Source: JALYGY01 sp963800975
GTDB lineage: Bacteria; Actinomycetota; Rubrobacteria; Rubrobacterales; Rubrobacteraceae
Direction: 5' to 3'
Assembly (NCBI GenBank): GCA_963800975.1
Contig: CAWDDB010000019.1
Coordinates: 62,001 to 126,000 of the forward strand
Length of the DNA stretch: 64,000 nucleotides
Shown here: positions 44,598-52,927 of the stretch, piece by piece
Numbering within the stretch: position 1 is the first letter of the stretch
Layout of the letters: each line of letters opens with the position of its first letter
Notes under the pieces: model-generated
What the model was told of the DNA's origin: nothing
Seen by the model: the letters and a program-made list of their open reading frames with translations, nothing else
Databases searched by the model: none
Translations under genes and position numbers: made by a program

Positions 44598-45284
44598 ATG
44601 ATCCGATTCGATAACGTTACGAAACTGTACGGCAAGGACACCGTCGCGCTCGAGCGGGTGAATCTTGAGATAGAACCTGGCGAGTTCGTCTTCCTGGTTG
44701 GGGCAAGCGGCTCGGGCAAGTCCACGATGGTGAAGCTTATCCTGAAGGAGATCGAGCCGTCCACTGGGGCCGTCTACGTCAGGGGGACCAGGCTCTCGTC
44801 CGTCCCCAGGCGCAAGATACCGCGCCACCGGCGCAACATCGGGACGGTGTTCCAGGACTTCAAGCTTCTGCCGAACAAGACCGCGGCCGAGAACGTCGCC
44901 TACGCCATGGAGGTCACGGGTCAGCGGCGGCGCGCGATCCGCACGAAAGTCCCCCAGATACTCGACCTGGTCGGGCTCTCGGGCAAGATGAGCAAGTTCC
45001 CGGACATGCTCTCCGGCGGCGAGCAGCAGCGGGTCTCGATCGCGCGGGCCTTCGTCTCCCAGCCCTCGATACTCGTGGCCGACGAGCCGACGGGTAACCT
45101 GGACCCCAACACCAGCGTGGGGATCATGCAGCTGCTGCACCGGATCAACCGGATCGGCACCACCGTGCTCGTCGCCACGCACGACAAAGAAATGGTCGAC
45201 GTGATGCGCAAGAGGGTGGTCGCGCTTGAAGAGGGGCGCGTGGTCCGGGACAAGGTGAAGGGGGCATACGCCGATGAGGTTTAA
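44598..45284 (+). CDS. ftsE: Cell-division ABC ATPase FtsE
   Basis: 228 residues. Walker A GASGSGKST, signature LSGGEQQRVSIARAF, Walker B ILVADEPTGNLD, and the His switch in VATHDKEM. With FtsX it activates peptidoglycan hydrolases at the division septum. GGAGAGG precedes the ATG. Overlaps ftsX by 11 bases. Confidence 0.96.
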   Translation: MIRFDNVTKLYGKDTVALERVNLEIEPGEFVFLVGASGSGKSTMVKLILKEIEPSTGAVYVRGTRLSSVPRRKIPRHRRNIGTVFQDFKLLPNKTAAENVAYAMEVTGQRRRAIRTKVPQILDLVGLSGKMSKFPDMLSGGEQQRVSIARAFVSQPSILVADEPTGNLDPNTSVGIMQLLHRINRIGTTVLVATHDKEMVDVMRKRVVALEEGRVVRDKVKGAYADEV

Positions 45285-46164
45285 CTTCGGTTTCTTCATG
45301 CGCGAGGCCTTCAAGAACATCCGCCTCAACCTCCTGATGAGCGTGACCGCGATAACGACGACGTTCGTGTGCATCCTGGTCCTCGGCGTCGGTTTGCTGG
45401 CGAGCTCCCACATCGAGGGGGTTATCGGGTCGGTGCGCGAGGACGTGAGCGTCGAAGCGTACTTCCCGCCCGACGCCTCGCAGGACGAGATGGACGAGAC
45501 CATCTCGAGGGTCGAAAGCTGGCCCGAGGTCTCGGGCGTGAACTTCGTCTCCGAGGAGGAGGCGCTCGCGACCTTCAAGGAAACCTTCGCCGACAGGCCA
45601 GAGATCTACGAGAACCTCGACCCAGGCGTGCTCCCCGCCTCGCTCCAGATCCAGCTAGAAGACCCGAGGGAGGCCGAGGTTGTCGCGCAGCGGCTCGCGC
45701 AGGAGCAGGGCTTCGCCGACCAGAACCTGAGCTACCCGCAGCAGACCATAGAGCGCCTCAACTCCGTCACCTCGTACATGATCTGGGGCCTCTACGGGGC
45801 AACCGTACTGTTCCTGATCTCCAGCGTCCTCCTCATCTCCAACGCCATCCGGCTCTCGATCTTCGCGAGGCGGAAGGAGATCGAGGTCATGAAGCTGGTC
45901 GGGGCGTCGGACAGCTTCGTCCGTACCCCCTTCGTATTCGAGGGCCTGGTGCAGGGTCTGATCGGGGCCGCCCTGGCAGCGCTCGGCGTGATCTGGCTGA
46001 ACTTCCTGTTTATCGACTGGTCGCGCGAGGCGCTGCCCTTCGTCCCCATCTCCGGGGACGCCGTGAACACGATCCTGCTCCTGCTGGTTCTCGTGATCGT
46101 CGGCGTGGTTATCGGCGTGGTTGGCAGTTTCCTCTCGGTAACAAGGTTTCTCAGGAAGATCTAG
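45274..46164 (+). CDS. ftsX: Cell-division ABC permease FtsX
   Basis: 296 residues, four transmembrane helices (about 22-44, 171-193, 222-245, 266-289) with the large extracellular domain after the first (DVSVEAYFPPDASQDEMDETISRVESWPEVSGVNFVSEEEALATF). The last codons and stop form the left arm of a perfect 15-base-pair hairpin that opens repeat element C. Confidence 0.95.
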   Translation: MRFNFGFFMREAFKNIRLNLLMSVTAITTTFVCILVLGVGLLASSHIEGVIGSVREDVSVEAYFPPDASQDEMDETISRVESWPEVSGVNFVSEEEALATFKETFADRPEIYENLDPGVLPASLQIQLEDPREAEVVAQRLAQEQGFADQNLSYPQQTIERLNSVTSYMIWGLYGATVLFLISSVLLISNAIRLSIFARRKEIEVMKLVGASDSFVRTPFVFEGLVQGLIGAALAALGVIWLNFLFIDWSREALPFVPISGDAVNTILLLLVLVIVGVVIGVVGSFLSVTRFLRKI

Positions 46165-46400
46165 CGCGGAACGCGCTAGATCTTCCGCACGCCGCCTCCC
46201 TGCGGTCGGCGGCTTCTCAGCACGCTCCGGCTCGCTCGCCTCAGCCGCTTGTCAGCACGCCGCCCCCTCGGCTCCGCCTCGAGGGGCGGCTCCTCAGCTT
46301 TTTTGGCTCAGGTAGCAGCCCTTCGCTGAAAGCGAGGCCAGCTTCACTGGACGAAGCGTGCTGACAAGCGGAAGCTGGCGCAGCTAGCTGGAGCGTGCTA
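46154..46400. repeat. Palindromic hairpin-array element, copy C
   Basis: Starts with a perfect 15-base-pair stem (46154-46168 with 46172-46186, loop GAA) that includes the ftsX stop. Linkers: CTTCTCAGCACGCT (46213-46226), CGCTTGTCAGCACGC (46246-46260), then GCTGAAAGCG (46325-46334), AAGCGTGCTGACAAGCG (46354-46370) and AGCGTGCTA (46392-46400). Inner hairpins include CCAGC-TTCA-CTGG and a CCGCCCC/GGGGCGG stem. Same family as copies A, B and D. Confidence 0.82.
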
Positions 46401-46433
46401 CCACGCGGAGGGATTCATCCCTCCGCGTGGTAG
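46398..46433. terminator. Perfect 17-base-pair hairpin before rnr
   Basis: CTACCACGCGGAGGGAT (46398-46414), loop TC, and its exact reverse complement (46417-46433). It directly follows repeat element C. No T run; may end transcription from ftsEX, block reading into rnr, or be part of the element. Confidence 0.55.
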
Positions 46434-46471
46434 ACTCTGGGCGTGTCCCTCCGCGTCACAGGAGTACCGTT

Positions 46472-48085
46472 TTGATCCTTCCAGCCGTGCTGGTTCGCCG
46501 GGGAAAGTACTCTGTTGCCGATCCTCTCTTCGTCGAGGAGCGGCGGCCCGTGCTGGTCGCGCGCAAGCTGAGGCGCGGGGCGGAGGCCGGGGACATCGTT
46601 CTGGTCAATGCCAGGGAGAAGAACCGCTCGTTGCGCGGCGAGGTGACGCGCGTGATCGGGCCGTCGAACGATCCGCGCAACGTCTACGAGGCGCTCTTCG
46701 CCTCCGTCGGGACCTCCAGGACTTTCCCGCGCAAGGTTGAGGAGGAGGCCGAGTCGGTTGCTGGCAGGGAGCCCGGCGGGCGTACGGATCTCCGCCACCT
46801 GCCGACCGTCACAATCGACGGCGCGGATGCCAAGGACTTCGACGACGCCATCTCGGTGGAGCGCCAGGAGGAAGGCTACAGGCTCTGGGTGCACATCGCC
46901 GACGTGACACACTACGTCGACCCTGGTGGCGCCCTGGACTCCCAGGCCGCGTACCGGGGCAACTCCGTCTACCTCCCGGGAACGGTCGCGCCGATGCTTC
47001 CCGAGCGGCTCTCCAACGACGTCTGCTCGCTGAAGCCGCACGTCGAGCGGGCAGCCGTGACGGTCGAGATCGAGGTCACCTCGGACGGAGGGGCGAGAGG
47101 CGCGAGGGTCTTCAGGAGCCTGATAGTAAGCGACGCGCGCCTTACCTACGAGGGCGTGGATGCATTCTTGCGCGAGAGAGGCGACGTGGAGTTGCCTGAG
47201 CTGGTCCTTGCGGCCTACGAGCTCTCGCGCCGGCTCAAGACGCGCGCCGCGCGGCGCGGCAAGCTGGAGCTTGGCGGGCGCGAGCCGGAGTACGAGATAG
47301 ACGCGGACGGGGTGCCGGTCTCGGCCAGGGCGCGCAGGTCCACGCCTGCCAGGGAGCTGATCGAGGAGCTCATGGTGCTCGCCAACGAGTCCGTGGCGAA
47401 GATGCTGCGCCGCGGGCGCACGGGCGTCTTCCGGGCACACGATAGGCCCGACGCCGAGTCGCTCGAGACGCTCGCCGAGCGTCTCGCCGCTATCGGGGTG
47501 CAGGCCGACCCGACGCCCGAGAACCTCGGCACCATAGCCCAGACGTCCAAGTCGGACGCGGTCAACTACCTGATATTGCGCTCCATCCCTCGCGCCTTGT
47601 ATTCGCCAGATCCGGGTGGCCACTACGGGCTCGCCCTCGACGATTACACGCACTTCTCCTCCCCGATCCGGCGCTACTCGGACGTCCTCGTACACAGGGC
47701 CCTGCTCGGGGACGAGCTGCCCAAGGATCTCGGCGAGGTGGCGACGCGCGTCTCCGAGCGAGAGTACAGGTCCGTGATCTGTGAGCGGACCGCAGACGAG
47801 TACACCCTGATGTGGCTGATGCGGGATCGCGTCGGCGACGTCCTGGAGGGAACGGTCGTCAGCACGGCGGCGTTCGGCCTCTTTGTCGAGCTGGAGACCG
47901 GGGCGACGGGGCTGGTCCACGTGAGCAAGCTCCCGGGCTGGTGGGAGCTCGAGCCGAACGGCGTGGTCCTCTCCAACGACGCCATCGGCTCATCCTACAG
48001 CGTGGGGGACAGGGTCCTGGTGGAGCTGCTCGACGTACTCCCGCTGATGCAGCGGGCCGAGCTAAGGGTGGTGAAGCGGCTTTGA
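46472..48085 (+). CDS. rnr: Ribonuclease R/RNase II family exoribonuclease
   Basis: 537 residues. Processive 3'-5' exoribonuclease. Catalytic Asp cluster in TIDGADAKDFDDAISV, YLPGTVAPMLPERLSNDVCSL, HFSSPIRRYSDVLVHR, and a C-terminal S1 domain (LEGTVVSTAAFGLFVELETGATGLVHVSKL). It is shorter than the roughly 700-800-residue RNase R because the N-terminal cold-shock domains are mostly missing. TTG 46472 is chosen because GGAG lies seven bases upstream; the frame is open from 46427, inside the hairpin. Co-located with smpB and ssrA, its partners in trans-translation. Confidence 0.9.
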   Translation: MILPAVLVRRGKYSVADPLFVEERRPVLVARKLRRGAEAGDIVLVNAREKNRSLRGEVTRVIGPSNDPRNVYEALFASVGTSRTFPRKVEEEAESVAGREPGGRTDLRHLPTVTIDGADAKDFDDAISVERQEEGYRLWVHIADVTHYVDPGGALDSQAAYRGNSVYLPGTVAPMLPERLSNDVCSLKPHVERAAVTVEIEVTSDGGARGARVFRSLIVSDARLTYEGVDAFLRERGDVELPELVLAAYELSRRLKTRAARRGKLELGGREPEYEIDADGVPVSARARRSTPARELIEELMVLANESVAKMLRRGRTGVFRAHDRPDAESLETLAERLAAIGVQADPTPENLGTIAQTSKSDAVNYLILRSIPRALYSPDPGGHYGLALDDYTHFSSPIRRYSDVLVHRALLGDELPKDLGEVATRVSEREYRSVICERTADEYTLMWLMRDRVGDVLEGTVVSTAAFGLFVELETGATGLVHVSKLPGWWELEPNGVVLSNDAIGSSYSVGDRVLVELLDVLPLMQRAELRVVKRL

Positions 48086-48534
48086 CGGATTTCGCGCGCA
48101 ACAGGAAGGCATTTCACGACTTCGAGATCGAGGAGACCTACGAGGCGGGCATCCAGCTGACCGGCCCCGAGGTCAAGTCCGTGCGGGCCGGACGGGCGAA
48201 CCTGAAGGAGAGCTACGCCCGGGTGCGGGATGGCGAGGTCTTCCTCCTGGGCGCCCACATCTCCCCGTACGAGAACGCGACGAACATCCCCCAGCTCCCG
48301 ACGCGCGAACGCAAGCTGCTCCTGCACGCGAGCGAGATCGCCCGCCTTGCGGGCCTGAGCCAGCAGGACGGCAAGACCCTGGTGCCCCTCAGGCTCTACG
48401 CCAGGAACGGCAACGTAAAGCTGCAGCTAGCCGTCGCAAGCCGCAAGCGCCAGTACGACAAGCGACGCGAGATAGCCCGCAAGACCGCAGAGCGCGAGAT
48501 GGAACGGGCCGTCAAGGAGCGCCTCAGACGGTAG
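48082..48534 (+). CDS. smpB: SsrA-binding protein
   Basis: 150 residues. Binds tmRNA and brings it to stalled ribosomes. ARNRKAFHDFEIEETYEAGIQLTGPEVKSVRAGRANLKESYARVRDGEVFLLGAHISPY is diagnostic, and the basic C-terminal helix (RKRQYDKRREIARK) is intact. TTG start overlapping the rnr stop by four bases. The repeat element D starts at its stop. Confidence 0.96.
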   Translation: MTDFARNRKAFHDFEIEETYEAGIQLTGPEVKSVRAGRANLKESYARVRDGEVFLLGAHISPYENATNIPQLPTRERKLLLHASEIARLAGLSQQDGKTLVPLRLYARNGNVKLQLAVASRKRQYDKRREIARKTAEREMERAVKERLRR

Positions 48535-48637
48535 TCAGCACGCTTCTGGACTGCCTCGTCAGCCCTCGCATTCATCAATCGAGCTTCTCTTCCCGCTCCG
48601 ACACGCTGACGAGCCGCTTGGCGCGGCCAGCGTGCTG
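48534..48637. repeat. Palindromic hairpin-array element, copy D (short)
   Basis: Compact member of the family: GTCAGCACGCT (48534-48544) and CTCGTCAGC (48555-48563) on the left, CGCTGACGAGC (48604-48614) and CAGCGTGCTG (48628-48637) on the right. Lies between smpB and ssrA. Confidence 0.75.
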
Positions 48638-48643
48638 GAATGC

Positions 48644-48691
48644 GCGGTTCTGGAAGCTTTGGGGTTGCCAGAACCGCAAAAGTGGTAAAAT
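48644..48691 (+). promoter_or_regulatory. ssrA promoter with overlapping inverted repeat
   Basis: TTGCCA (48665-48670), 15-base spacer, TAAAAT (48686-48691), 12 bases before the tmRNA 5' end. A perfect 10-base inverted repeat, GCGGTTCTGG (48644-48653) and CCAGAACCGC (48668-48677), overlaps the -35 and may be a terminator for smpB or a regulatory site. Confidence 0.5.
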
Positions 48692-48703
48692 TTGTGGTGT
48701 TAA

Positions 48704-49056
48704 GGGGGCGATCGGTTTCGACGTGAGCGGACTGCGTCCTGCGAGACGAGCCGAGTTTGCTGGAGACTCGTAAAACGCCGGCACCCAAACATACACGGCG
48801 AACGTGATATGGAGTTGGCCGCTGCTTAAACGGTAGTGGCCCATCGGTCCGGGCGGCCCACGGCCCGGTTCCCGGTGTCAGCTAGTGGGCTTACCCTCCG
48901 GGCCCTGGTCCCGGGGTACGGGGGGGACACTTAACGGGCTAGCCACCCGGCGGTGCCCCGGTCCGTCGGGAGAGGCGAAGCTAAACCGGGAGCTACGCTC
49001 GTAGAATCTTGCGGACGGCGCGCTCGCGGACGCGGGTTCGAATCCCGCCGCCTCCA
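48704..49056 (+). ncRNA. ssrA: Transfer-messenger RNA (tmRNA)
   Basis: One-piece tmRNA of about 353 nucleotides. The 5' end GGGGGCG pairs with 3' CGCCTCC (one G-U), and the T-arm GCGGGTTCGAATCCCGC is present. The tag frame ends GGC GAA CGT GAT ATG GAG TTG GCC GCT GCT TAA (stop 48827-48829), giving a degradation tag that ends GERDMELAAA; the resume codon is not certain. CCA is not encoded. smpB is immediately upstream. Confidence 0.94.
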
Positions 49057-49061
49057 CTGCA

Positions 49062-49103
49062 GCGGGGCCAGGAAGTATTTTCTTCCCGGCCCCGCACTTT
49101 TCT
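49062..49103 (+). terminator. Intrinsic terminator of ssrA
   Basis: GCGGGGCC with GGCCCCGC plus an inner GGAAG/CTTCC stem, followed by CACTTTTCT. A convincing stem and T-rich tract right after tmRNA. Confidence 0.75.
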
Positions 49104-49170
49104 GGCATGCGTTGGCCCGTGGCCGCGCCTTCGGCCGGCTGTTGTGAGATGTAAAGCCCGAAGCTGGGGG

Positions 49171-49176
49171 TATAAT
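49171..49176 (+). promoter_or_regulatory. TATAAT -10 element for murI
   Basis: A perfect TATAAT only 8 bases before the GTG start at 49185, predicting a transcription start at about 49182-49185 and a leaderless mRNA. No good -35 at 16-18 bases. Confidence 0.5.
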
Positions 49177-49184
49177 GGGGCCCC

Positions 49185-49997
49185 GTGAGTGATCCGCGGC
49201 CAATAGGGGTATTCGACTCGGGGGTCGGCGGGCTGACGGTACTCGCGGAGATCCGGGACCGCTTGCCCTACGAGCACCTGGTCTATTTCGGGGATACTGC
49301 TCGGGTTCCCTACGGGGTACGAGACCCTTCAGAGGTAAGGGAGTTCGCGTTCGAGATCCTGCGTTACCTGACCGATCTGGACGTGAAGCTCGTCGTGATA
49401 GCCTGCAACTCCGCGTCTGCGGTCGCGCTAGAGGCGGCCCAGGCGGAGTTCGAGGCCCCGATAGTCGGCGTGATAGAGCCGGGGGCGAGGGCCGCGGCCG
49501 TGGACACCATCAACCGTCGAGTCGGCGTTCTGGCGACCCGCGTTACCGTCGAGAGCGGGGCGTACGGCCGCGCCGTGCGCAACCTCGACGCCGGGATAGA
49601 GGTGTACGAGCAGGCATGCCCCGAGTTCGTGCCCCTTATCGAGAGGGGCGTCGTGGACGGGCCGGAGCTGGAGGACGTCGCGAGGGAATACCTCGAACCG
49701 CTCATGCGGCGTCGGGTAGACGCGGTGATCCTCGGGTGCACCCACTACCCGCTCATCTCGGCCGCCATCAACCGCATCCTCGGGCCAGAGGTGCGCCTGA
49801 TCTCTTCGGCCGGCCAGACCGCCCTGGAGGTAGGCCGCATCCTCTCCCGCCGCGGTTACCTCCGCCGCCCGCGCGACGCCGACGACCTCGGGGCCTCCAC
49901 CTACGTGTGCAGCGCGGATCCAGCGGAGTTCGCGGCCCTGGGAGGACGCTTCCTCGGCGAGGAGATCGAGGCGGTCGCGCCCGCGGCGGTCATTTAA
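49185..49997 (+). CDS. murI: Glutamate racemase
   Basis: 270 residues. Supplies D-glutamate for peptidoglycan. The two catalytic cysteines are in VIACNSASA and ILGCTHYPLI; IGVFDSGVGGLTVL is the family N-terminus and YFGDTARVPYG the substrate loop. GTG start with no ribosome site, consistent with leaderless translation. Confidence 0.95.
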   Translation: MSDPRPIGVFDSGVGGLTVLAEIRDRLPYEHLVYFGDTARVPYGVRDPSEVREFAFEILRYLTDLDVKLVVIACNSASAVALEAAQAEFEAPIVGVIEPGARAAAVDTINRRVGVLATRVTVESGAYGRAVRNLDAGIEVYEQACPEFVPLIERGVVDGPELEDVAREYLEPLMRRRVDAVILGCTHYPLISAAINRILGPEVRLISSAGQTALEVGRILSRRGYLRRPRDADDLGASTYVCSADPAEFAALGGRFLGEEIEAVAPAAVI

Positions 49998-50021
49998 AGC
50001 AACCTACCCCTTTGTTATACT
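49993..50021 (+). promoter_or_regulatory. Promoter for the tRNA-Pro/tRNA-Gly pair
   Basis: TTTAAA (49993-49998, overlapping the murI stop), 17-base spacer, TATACT (50016-50021). Start would fall about 10 bases before tRNA-Pro. Confidence 0.5.
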
Positions 50022-50036
50022 CACCTGCGGCCTCGG

Positions 50037-50113
<77 letters not shown>

Positions 50114-50129
50114 CGAGAGCCATCCCCGC

Positions 50130-50200
50130 GCGGGTGTAGCTCAACGGTAGAGCTCCAGCCTTCCAAGCTGGCGATGGGGGTTCGATTCCCCTCACCCGCT
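50130..50200 (+). tRNA. tRNA-Gly (UCC)
   Basis: Acceptor GCGGGTG/CACCCGC, anticodon arm CCAGC-CTTCCAA-GCTGG, T-arm GGGGGTTCGATTCCCC. 71 bases, 19 bases after tRNA-Pro. CCA not encoded. Confidence 0.95.
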
Positions 50201-50245
50201 CACCACGACCCCGGACCTGCGGGCACCGCGTCATCCTGCCAGGGA

Positions 50246-50370
50246 CTGAAGCACTGTAACGACTCGGATATAATCCCGAACCGGTCGGTGCTTGCCTCCT
50301 GTAGGAGCTGCACCAGTGGTGGGGTAATCCGCGAGCTAGGGATACGCGGACTAAAGAACCGGAGGGAAAG
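50246..50370 (+). promoter_or_regulatory. Promoter and structured leader of the Asp-box protein gene
   Basis: CTGAAG (50246-50251), 17-base spacer, TATAAT (50269-50274). The roughly 90-base leader can form GGTGC...GCACC enclosing CTCC-TGTA-GGAG, and CCGCG...CGCGG just before the CGGAGGG ribosome site. No known riboswitch class fits; the structure may or may not be regulatory. Confidence 0.45.
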
Positions 50371-51717
50371 ATGGGAGAAGGGCGCGTACGTGGCCTGTTC
50401 GTGGTGCTGATCTGCGCGCTCGCGCTCGGGTTGATGCCTGCGGCGAGCTTCGGTCAGGACGGCGCAGAAGACCTCGAGCCGCAGGCCAAGTCCAGCCTTC
50501 GTTTTGCACCGGAGAGGCTCTTCTCCGCGCCTGGACCGCGCCAGGACGACTGGGAGCCCTCCGTGGCGGCCGACGACTCGGGCCACGTCTACATCGCCAC
50601 GACGCGCTTTAACGGGCCAAACGCCTGCTACGACTGCCCGGACGCCGCCATAATCCTCGAGCGCTCCAACGACGGCGGGCGTACCTGGAGCAAACCAGGC
50701 TACCTTTGCCCGTGCCCTGGCGTCGAGGGACAGGCGGATCCCGTGCTCGTCACGGACGACAACGGGCGCGTCTTCGCCACGTGGATGAACAACTTCTCCG
50801 TGCAGTTCGCCCGCTCCGATGACTTCGGGCGCACGTGGAAGCTGCGCGAGTCGGTCGACGGGCGCCTCTCTTACTCGGACAAGCCCTGGATCGCGACCTC
50901 CGACGGCGGCAAAGACGTCTACATCACCTTCAACGGGCCTGGTCCGAGCGAGGGGACTCCTTACACCGTCTATTCGCACGACGCCGGCAAGACGTGGTCC
51001 CGGCCAATAAGCGGGATAAAGACGTTCGGGCTGTACTGGTTCGCGGGGGGGATGACCGTAACGCCTGAGGGGACCGCGATCAGCTCGCAGGACGCCTACG
51101 AACAGGATTACAGGGGCAGGACGCTGCTCTCCGTGCTGCGCTCGGAGGACGGCGGGCAATCGTGGGAGCAGGTCCGCATCGGCGAATCCAGGCAGGGACG
51201 GCGGTGCCCGCAGGGGGCTGGCTGTGGGCTCGGGTTCTTCGGAGCCCAGATGGCCACCGCCTCGGACGAGGGCGGGCGCGCGTACGTGCTCTGGAACCAG
51301 AACGAGCGGGCCGGGGGGCCGGCTCAGGTGTACCTGCGATGGAGCGACGACGAGGGCGAGACGTGGTCGCCGGCCCGCAAGGTCTCGACCGCGAAGCAAG
51401 CCCGGGTCGACAGCGAGTTCCCGATGATCGTCGCTGCGGGCGCCGGCGACGTTCGCATCGCGTGGATGGACAACCGGACCGGGGAGTGGAACACGTGGTA
51501 CCGCTACTCGAGGAACGGCGGCCTTACCTGGTCCAGGGCCCAGCGCCTCTCGAAGCGTCCGGGCGGTGCACCTTACAAGTCCCCGCGCGGCTTCGACTTC
51601 CCATACGGCGACTACGGTCAGCTGGCAGTCGACGGACGAGGCCGCACCCACGCGGCCTGGGGAGAGGGCCCCAGCTACACAGGCCCGGGAGGCGTCTGGT
51701 ACACCAGCAACCGCTGA
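50371..51717 (+). CDS. Secreted sialidase-like (Asp-box) beta-propeller protein
   Basis: 448 residues. Sec signal peptide (about 1-27: RVRGLFVVLICALALGLMPAASFG). Six Asp-box repeats of the S-x-D-x-G-x-T-W type are visible: SNDGGRTW, SDDFGRTW, SHDAGKTW, SEDGGQSW, SDDEGETW and SRNGGLTW, indicating a six-bladed propeller as in sialidases and other BNR proteins. The catalytic Arg triad of sialidases is not evident, so glycosidase activity is uncertain. Two cysteine pairs (YDCPD, LCPCPG) may form disulfides. Confidence 0.82.
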   Translation: MGEGRVRGLFVVLICALALGLMPAASFGQDGAEDLEPQAKSSLRFAPERLFSAPGPRQDDWEPSVAADDSGHVYIATTRFNGPNACYDCPDAAIILERSNDGGRTWSKPGYLCPCPGVEGQADPVLVTDDNGRVFATWMNNFSVQFARSDDFGRTWKLRESVDGRLSYSDKPWIATSDGGKDVYITFNGPGPSEGTPYTVYSHDAGKTWSRPISGIKTFGLYWFAGGMTVTPEGTAISSQDAYEQDYRGRTLLSVLRSEDGGQSWEQVRIGESRQGRRCPQGAGCGLGFFGAQMATASDEGGRAYVLWNQNERAGGPAQVYLRWSDDEGETWSPARKVSTAKQARVDSEFPMIVAAGAGDVRIAWMDNRTGEWNTWYRYSRNGGLTWSRAQRLSKRPGGAPYKSPRGFDFPYGDYGQLAVDGRGRTHAAWGEGPSYTGPGGVWYTSNR

Positions 51718-51853
51718 GGCACGAGGCCCGCATTTGGCGACGGCCGTCGATCACCGGTGGGTGACAGAGGTCAGCTTCCCGTCGATTACCGCCGTGCTCG
51801 GCCCTGAGCGAACTTCTCCCATAGTTACTGGGCGGCCGCCATTTGGATCTGCT

Positions 51854-52927
51854 CTAGCCGACTTGTACGGGCACCCGCTGGACGACGTTGATCCCGTATC
51901 CGCCATAGTTCCAGACCTCATCAGCGTCAGCCGGCTGTGTCCTGCCGGACGCGTCCGTCGCCCTGGCACGCAACTCGTGTTCGCCGGGGCGCGCGTCCCA
52001 CGCGCTGCTCCATGACGTCCAGCCGTAGGGTCCGACCGTGCCTCCCAGATCCGCGTCGCGCCAGCTCCCGCCACCATCCGCGCTGAACTCGACCCGCTCG
52101 ACGCGGCCGTAGCCGGACCAGGCGCGGCCCTCTATGGTTGTCCTTCCGGCGTTCACGTGCCGCGTGCGGGAGAGGAAGTCCGGGATGCCGGGTGGGACCA
52201 TGAGGGCGCGCGGCAGTTTCCGGGTTACTGGCGTGCCGGGGTCATCCTCGGTCTGCCGGTAGTTGTACGCGACCACTTGCTGGACGCCCTCGAAAGGTTC
52301 TCTTATGGCTTTGATCTCCTTGAGCCACTTGACCGACGCCATACCGTACCAGTCCGGCACGACGAGCCGGAGGGGAGAGCCGTGCTGCGGAGAGAGCGGC
52401 ATCCTGTTCATCTCGTAGGCGAGGAAAACCTCCTCGCGCAGGGCATCCTCTACCGTCAGGCTGCGCTCGTAGGCGTGCTCGACGCTCTGATCCAGACCCC
52501 GGTCGTAGCCAGAGAAGAGTATTTCGACGGCATCGTTCATCAGGCCGGCTTCCTCGAGGATCGGGCGTAAGGAGGTTCCCGTCCACTCGGCGCACCCGAC
52601 CGCCTCGTGGTACCACGGGGCGGAGACGGGGCGCGGGGTGAGGTGCGCTCGCCCGTTGCCGCCGCACTCCATCATCACCGGCAAGGTGACCTTCGGGCGC
52701 GCTCTTAGGTCTTCGAGGGTCAGCTTGAGCGGGTTGCGTACCTGCCCCGCCACCGCAAGCTCGTAGGTGGCGGGGTCCACGAGCGGGATGTCGAAGTGGA
52801 TCAGGAGATAGTGCATGCCTACTGGCGTAATAGGGTATCGCAACCCTTCGAGTTGCATGCCTGGGTTGCGGAGGGCGAGCCCTACCTCCTCCCGAGAGAA
52901 CCCCGGGGTCATACTGATCGGCGCCAT
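51854..52927 (-). CDS. Sulfite oxidase family molybdopterin-dependent protein
   Basis: 357 residues. Oxidoreductase molybdopterin domain with the Mo-coordinating Cys88 in MMECGGNGR, CAEWTGTSLRPILEEAG and GSPLRLVVPDWYG, then a Mo-co dimerisation domain from about residue 250 (RTTIEGRAWSGYGRVERVEFSADGG). There is no signal peptide or heme domain, so a soluble cytoplasmic enzyme. Physiological substrate unknown; sulfite or a related oxyanion is plausible. Converges with the Asp-box gene. ATG preceded by GGAGGAGC. Confidence 0.9.
   Translation of the reverse strand: MAPISMTPGFSREEVGLALRNPGMQLEGLRYPITPVGMHYLLIHFDIPLVDPATYELAVAGQVRNPLKLTLEDLRARPKVTLPVMMECGGNGRAHLTPRPVSAPWYHEAVGCAEWTGTSLRPILEEAGLMNDAVEILFSGYDRGLDQSVEHAYERSLTVEDALREEVFLAYEMNRMPLSPQHGSPLRLVVPDWYGMASVKWLKEIKAIREPFEGVQQVVAYNYRQTEDDPGTPVTRKLPRALMVPPGIPDFLSRTRHVNAGRTTIEGRAWSGYGRVERVEFSADGGGSWRDADLGGTVGPYGWTSWSSAWDARPGEHELRARATDASGRTQPADADEVWNYGGYGINVVQRVPVQVG

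Noticed and set aside
46427..46429. GTG at 46427 as the rnr start
   Set aside because: It lies inside the right arm of a 17-base-pair hairpin and has no ribosome site; TTG 46472 is preceded by GGAG at the right distance.
50275..50370. Cyclic-di-AMP or cyclic-di-GMP riboswitch
   Set aside because: A GGGGTAATCC stretch recalled the c-di-AMP type, but the length and the other conserved blocks are missing.
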